Under the pieces are notes generated by a model. It had not been told where the DNA came from, did no database searches, and was given only the letters and a program-made list of their open reading frames with translations. The translations under genes and the position numbers were made by a program. A stretch of 64,000 bases of DNA from Glebionis coronaria (taxonomy: Eukaryota > Streptophyta > Magnoliopsida > Asterales > Asteraceae): assembly GCA_025667525.1 (NCBI GenBank), contig CM046876.1, positions 529,520,538 to 529,584,537 on the forward strand. Reading direction: 5' to 3'. Positions 60,272 through 64,000 of this stretch are shown in pieces; positions within the stretch are counted from its first letter, which is position 1; each line of letters begins with the position of its first letter.

Positions 60272-61041
60272 GAGGGCTCATTATTTCCAATCCACACAAC
60301 TTTCTTACAACACCACAACATGTTTAAGATTAATTTTGGTGGTTTTTTCCCCAAGGTTCCACCATTGAAGGGATATTTTGTATTGTATTTTATTTGTGTT
60401 AATCATTCTAGTCCATAAACCCTCTAATATTTTCATGATGAATATGACCATTATTTGTATGTTATCTTGTTGTGTTTTTGTAAGGAGTGGCTAAGCACTT
60501 AGGTGCTGGCCTAGTTATTATATTGTTATTGATGTTGTGATAGTTTCTTAGTTGATGTTATTATCTGTTTAGGTTATCCTTATGCTTGTTATGCAATCCT
60601 TGTAGTTTGGTAGTGTTTGGTTAATTAAATATTCTCATGGCCTATGATAACACTCAAATCTAACATATTTATAGGAGCGTATTCGTGGTGTTTATGCATA
60701 TATTTGTGTGATTATTATGAACTTATGATACTTAATGAAGCTTATTTGTTATTGTAGGTTCATAAATGGTTACATCACAAGAAATGAAGAAAATACGAGT
60801 ATTGGAGGCGAAAGGATGAATGAGACATGAAAGTGTAGCTCTCGTAGGATAAATAATGCAAACATAAAGAGTCTTAGAAAGTTTGGAAGAAAGAAAGAGG
60901 AAGAAACAAAGAATAAGGACCAAAGAATGAATAGGATAAAGTTGGTAAAGAAGCCACTAGCAAACTCAAAATTGCCACCAGCGAGATGGACAAGAATTAC
61001 CTCCAACAAACTCCATTTTCCCGCCAACAAAACAACAACAA

Positions 61042-61056
61042 GTTGCCGCCGGCAAC
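61042..61056. repeat. Perfect palindrome GTTGCCGCCGGCAAC
   Basis: 7-bp arms around one base, in a 'ccgccaacaa'-type repeat stretch (60970-61080). The core 'cgccggcaact' recurs in the leader at 63547. Confidence 0.85.
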
Positions 61057-62443
61057 TCCAGTTCTGCCGCCCTCTACTTTCAGTCTGCCACTATTTCAAG
61101 TAAACTTAAACACTCCAATTAAAGTCCATAACACCTAGAGTCTGATCATTTGCTCCTCATAACTCCATTTTCTGGAACATTACTCATCTTTTGCTCCAAG
61201 AAAAATACTTGGTGGGCAACACTAATTCAAGTATAAATAAAACCCATGAGGTAGTGTTTATAATCATCTTATCATCCTTTATCAATCAATCTATCAATCC
61301 CTGCCACTCTCTCATAACTCCCCTCACCCAAGTGGTGAGGGGTGGAATTGGTTACCATGTTCATTTAATAAGCCATGGAAGATGTAGAGAAGAAAGCCAC
61401 AACTCCATAAACAATTCAATCTCCAACAATCCTCATTCCTAAACATCCCAACGGCTCTATACTCGCACCAAGAGGTTGATGTCCAAGAAGGCTATGGGTA
61501 GGACGAATTGTATATTGGTTGTTCATTTGGTTAGAATTATATGGGTACTTTGGTACTATGAACTCTAATATTTGGTAAGTTCTACTTTATTATTCAATAT
61601 TGTTTATGTTCATGTTCATGGTGATTCTTGTGTTTTATGATATTGTGAATGTTGTGATACTTGTATTGTTCATATGAAAACTTGTGAGAAATGGATGTTT
61701 GGATTTTATTAGTGCTTGTCATTGGATTATGGTGATAACATTATAGTTGGTTGAATTGGAACTTGTTCTTATTTGTCAATTTGGTTAATCATTATTGAGT
61801 CTATATGTCGAAATTATTCTCAATATGGTTGATTTCAATTCATTAATCGACAAATGATTTGGTCTTGTGCTTTGTGAGAATTGTGAAAAAGACTTAATAA
61901 ACAAAACAAGTAAAGATTATAGGTCGAAGGTGTCTTTTGAATATATTGTTGTAATCATTTTTCAAGTAAATGGAACTTATCAAATCAATAACCAAGTCTA
62001 TGGGTCGAAAGGATTCTTGTTGTTGTTGGTTTAGGCATAAGGCTCATGAGTGACCATTTGATTGAGACTTATGTATACTTGATTTATAAAGCACTAATCT
62101 CTTATCATTGGTTATATTGGTCAAAAGGATTACCTTTGATAATTTGTTTTCCAAACTAAACATCCTAATATCTATGTGATCATTTGACCATGTATGTATG
62201 TTCTTTGTGTACTTGTGCCTATAAACGATTCTCATGGTGGTTTGATTATGACAATCATACTTACCATTTGTCACAAACAAATAACACTTGAGTATAACCA
62301 ATTCTCATAGGACGACCTTAACTTACCAACCTAATTACAACATGTCTAGGGTATACTTGCCTGAATTTATATTCCAAATTAAAATCGGTAATTCTTGTTT
62401 ATAAATTTAAAACCTAGTGTAACAAACGAACGCATCAAGTTTT

Positions 62444-62461
62444 TAGCGTCGTTGTCGGGGA
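62444..62461 (+). other. Primer binding site of K (Asp tRNA type)
   Basis: TAGCGTCGTTGTCGGGGA differs by three transitions from TGGCGCCGTTGCCGGGGA, the Asp-tRNA primer site of Athila/Tat elements. Confidence 0.82.
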
Positions 62462-64000
62462 CTTGCTAGTTTGTACTCTCTTGTTAGTTTGTTTGTTTGC
62501 TTGTTTCCTTTTTTGATGAATCCTTTTGTTACCAATTAATACTTAACTCAAAAGAGTTGTTATACCCCATTATCTGCATAGAGGGGACGAATTTCGCATA
62601 GGGGGGGTTCGGTTGGCAGTTGATTACCCAATTGGAGGCTTGGAGTTTCTCTAAATTCCGTTGTTACTTATTTAAATGATCTCTTGCTCTTGATCTTGCG
62701 ATAATTCTAACCATTGACAAAGGTTAGAACCCCATTTCTTAAAATCTCTTAATTCTCAAAACTTGCTTGAATGATCTTGGCGCCAAAATTGAACTTCTGG
62801 TGTTGGGATTTCTTCTTTTGTGTTCTCAAAATGCTTGCTTCAATGATTTCTTCATGAATGTGTTTCAAAGTGCTTGTTCTCAAAAACCCAAAAACCTTGT
62901 CTCGAATCACTCTAATCGATGGCTAGAATTACTTGACCACATGAATTTTGTTTGTTTATGTTTTTATTGTTTTATGAGTTTGTGTATTGTTATGTGTCAT
63001 GCATTTAAGTGTTTTTATGTGTTTATGTGCTTGTTTGCATTTCTCATTATATGCATATTTTTGTTCTTTTTCCTAGTTTAAGGGGGCGTTTGGATTAGTC
63101 ATTTTCTAACGATTTTGATAGTTAGAAAAATATCCTTTCTTCAAAATAAATGGTATTTTATACCTAAAGTCATATTTGTTAAACTAAAAAATAAAAAAAA
63201 ATTGTTTTAAAAATAAATGGAAACTACATGAAAAATAAAAAAAAAGTTAGGAATCTAGTTTTTGTCATTTGTTTCATGTTATGTGTTAGAAGTGCATTAT
63301 GTTATGTCTTAGTTTTTTATTAGAATGTGATGTGCTAAGTGGTTTTACTTGTCTTTCTTACTTATTAGTCTTTCCTTTTAGTTTTGTGCTTATTTTCCTT
63401 TTTCATGCATAATGTGTCTTATTATTCTTAAGGGTGTGTTTGGATTAAGCTTTTTCTTATCGGTTCTTGTCATTTTAATAAAAGTACTTTTACAAAAGTT
63501 GTTAGTTTTTACAGTATGTTATAAGGAAGTTTGTTAAAAAAAATCACCGCCGGCAACTTTTGTTTCACCGGCCGGCTCCTTTGATTCTGTTAAAAAAATG
63601 TTTTCGCCGGCGGCAACTTTTGTTTCGCCGGTCGGCTACTTTCATTTTGTTAAAAAAAACAAATTTTTTATCTTCTTTTATTTAAACCGGGCCTTCACCA
63701 AAACCACTCCTAATTGTGTTTTACACTCGTTTGAATATCCGTTCTTCTAGTTTTGAACCAATTATTAATGTTTGCTTATATCCCGCCCAACCACCCCATT
63801 CTAATCATTTTGTGCATTGTTCGTATTCCTATTCGCTCCGGTTAATTCCCAAACCCCGTGGATAGAACCCGAAGTCTAGAAAACCATCCGGTTTAATAGA
63901 TTTGGTACAAAACTTCTATTATGTGTTTTTGTTTCATTTAGTTAAAAAAATATATAGTTTTTCTTATCTAGTTCTTGTTGAGTCGTGTTATGTTTCTAAG
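62462..64000 (+). mobile_element. K leader, runs off the window
   Basis: No gag frame has opened by 64000; leaders of this group are long. The frame at 62767-63081 has no recognisable domain. The phrase 'gtttggatta' occurs at about 63089 and again at about 63440. Confidence 0.6.
63541..63660 (+). repeat. 60-bp tandem pair, CCGGCGGCAAC-rich
   Basis: Two units of exactly 60 bp (63541-63600 and 63601-63660) share 'cggcaacttttgtttc', 'cggctcc' or 'cggctac', and 'tgttaaaaaaa'. A GC-rich island in AT-rich leader. Confidence 0.9.

Larger units (their letters stand above)
59692..62437 (+). mobile_element. Element K: 5' LTR of an Athila/Tat-like Ty3 element
   Basis: 2746 bp from TGATG (59692) to CATCA (62433-62437), perfect 5-bp inverted termini, followed at six bases by an Asp-tRNA primer site. 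A strong TATA box (60264-60271) with a repeated motif block just upstream marks U3. The rest is non-coding; frames such as 60118-60354 on the minus strand are incidental. The element continues beyond the window. Confidence 0.72.

Overview
The window is plant nuclear DNA made almost entirely of LTR retrotransposons, many nested inside one another. I find no intact host gene, rRNA, tRNA, bacterial gene or CRISPR array. Evidence for a plant: AT-rich DNA, primer sites for plant initiator-Met tRNA (TGGTATCAGAGC type) and, near the right end, for Asp tRNA, Tekay-type chromovirus pol, plant copia-style LTRs, and a plant Myb/SANT-like gene relic. The gag-like reading frame at 18.3-21.9 kb resembles retroelement proteins I associate with the daisy family (Asteraceae). 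That assignment is inference from memory.

Layout. 1-2377: 3' part of a long Ty3 LTR (A), of the same family as the LTRs of element H, lying in the pol gene of another Ty3 element (B, pol relic 2378-5449, 3' LTR 5496-8133). 8383-15376: a composite minus-strand copia-like element with three LTRs (D and C) and one outer target duplication (ttatc). It sits in an older minus-strand relic (E') of the family whose full copy, E, follows at 16733-24932 (TSD ttaag, paired 391-bp LTRs, gag-like ORF, no pol). 25107-33348: element F, minus strand, about 1-kb LTRs, no recognisable coding. 34338-34780 and 42471-42866: a Myb/SANT-like pseudogene cut in two by element G (34781-42465, minus, 2.75-kb LTRs, TSD cgttg, 2.2-kb non-coding interior). 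42945-58432: a probable copia-like element I, interrupted by H (43754-56122, plus, 3.46-kb LTRs, dead Tekay pol). 59010-59691: 3' end of a minus-strand Ty3 chromovirus relic (J). 59692-64000: 5' LTR, Asp-tRNA primer site and leader of an Athila/Tat-like element (K) running off the right edge.

No complete pol gene exists here. C, E, F, G and H could have moved only with enzymes supplied by relatives. C and E keep gag-like frames only, F and G have no coding, and H has near-identical LTRs around a wrecked pol.

The most unusual signal is in the D/C composite. A motif around TGTCAGCG repeats with a 21-bp period in the LTRs of both families, in the untranslated leader, and inside the gag reading frame, where 21 bp equals seven codons. 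A second array in the same leader has a 41-43-bp period. Other phased arrays lie in the leader of E (24-25 bp), the LTR of I (40 bp), the LTR of G (14/29-30 bp), and the U3 and leader of K.
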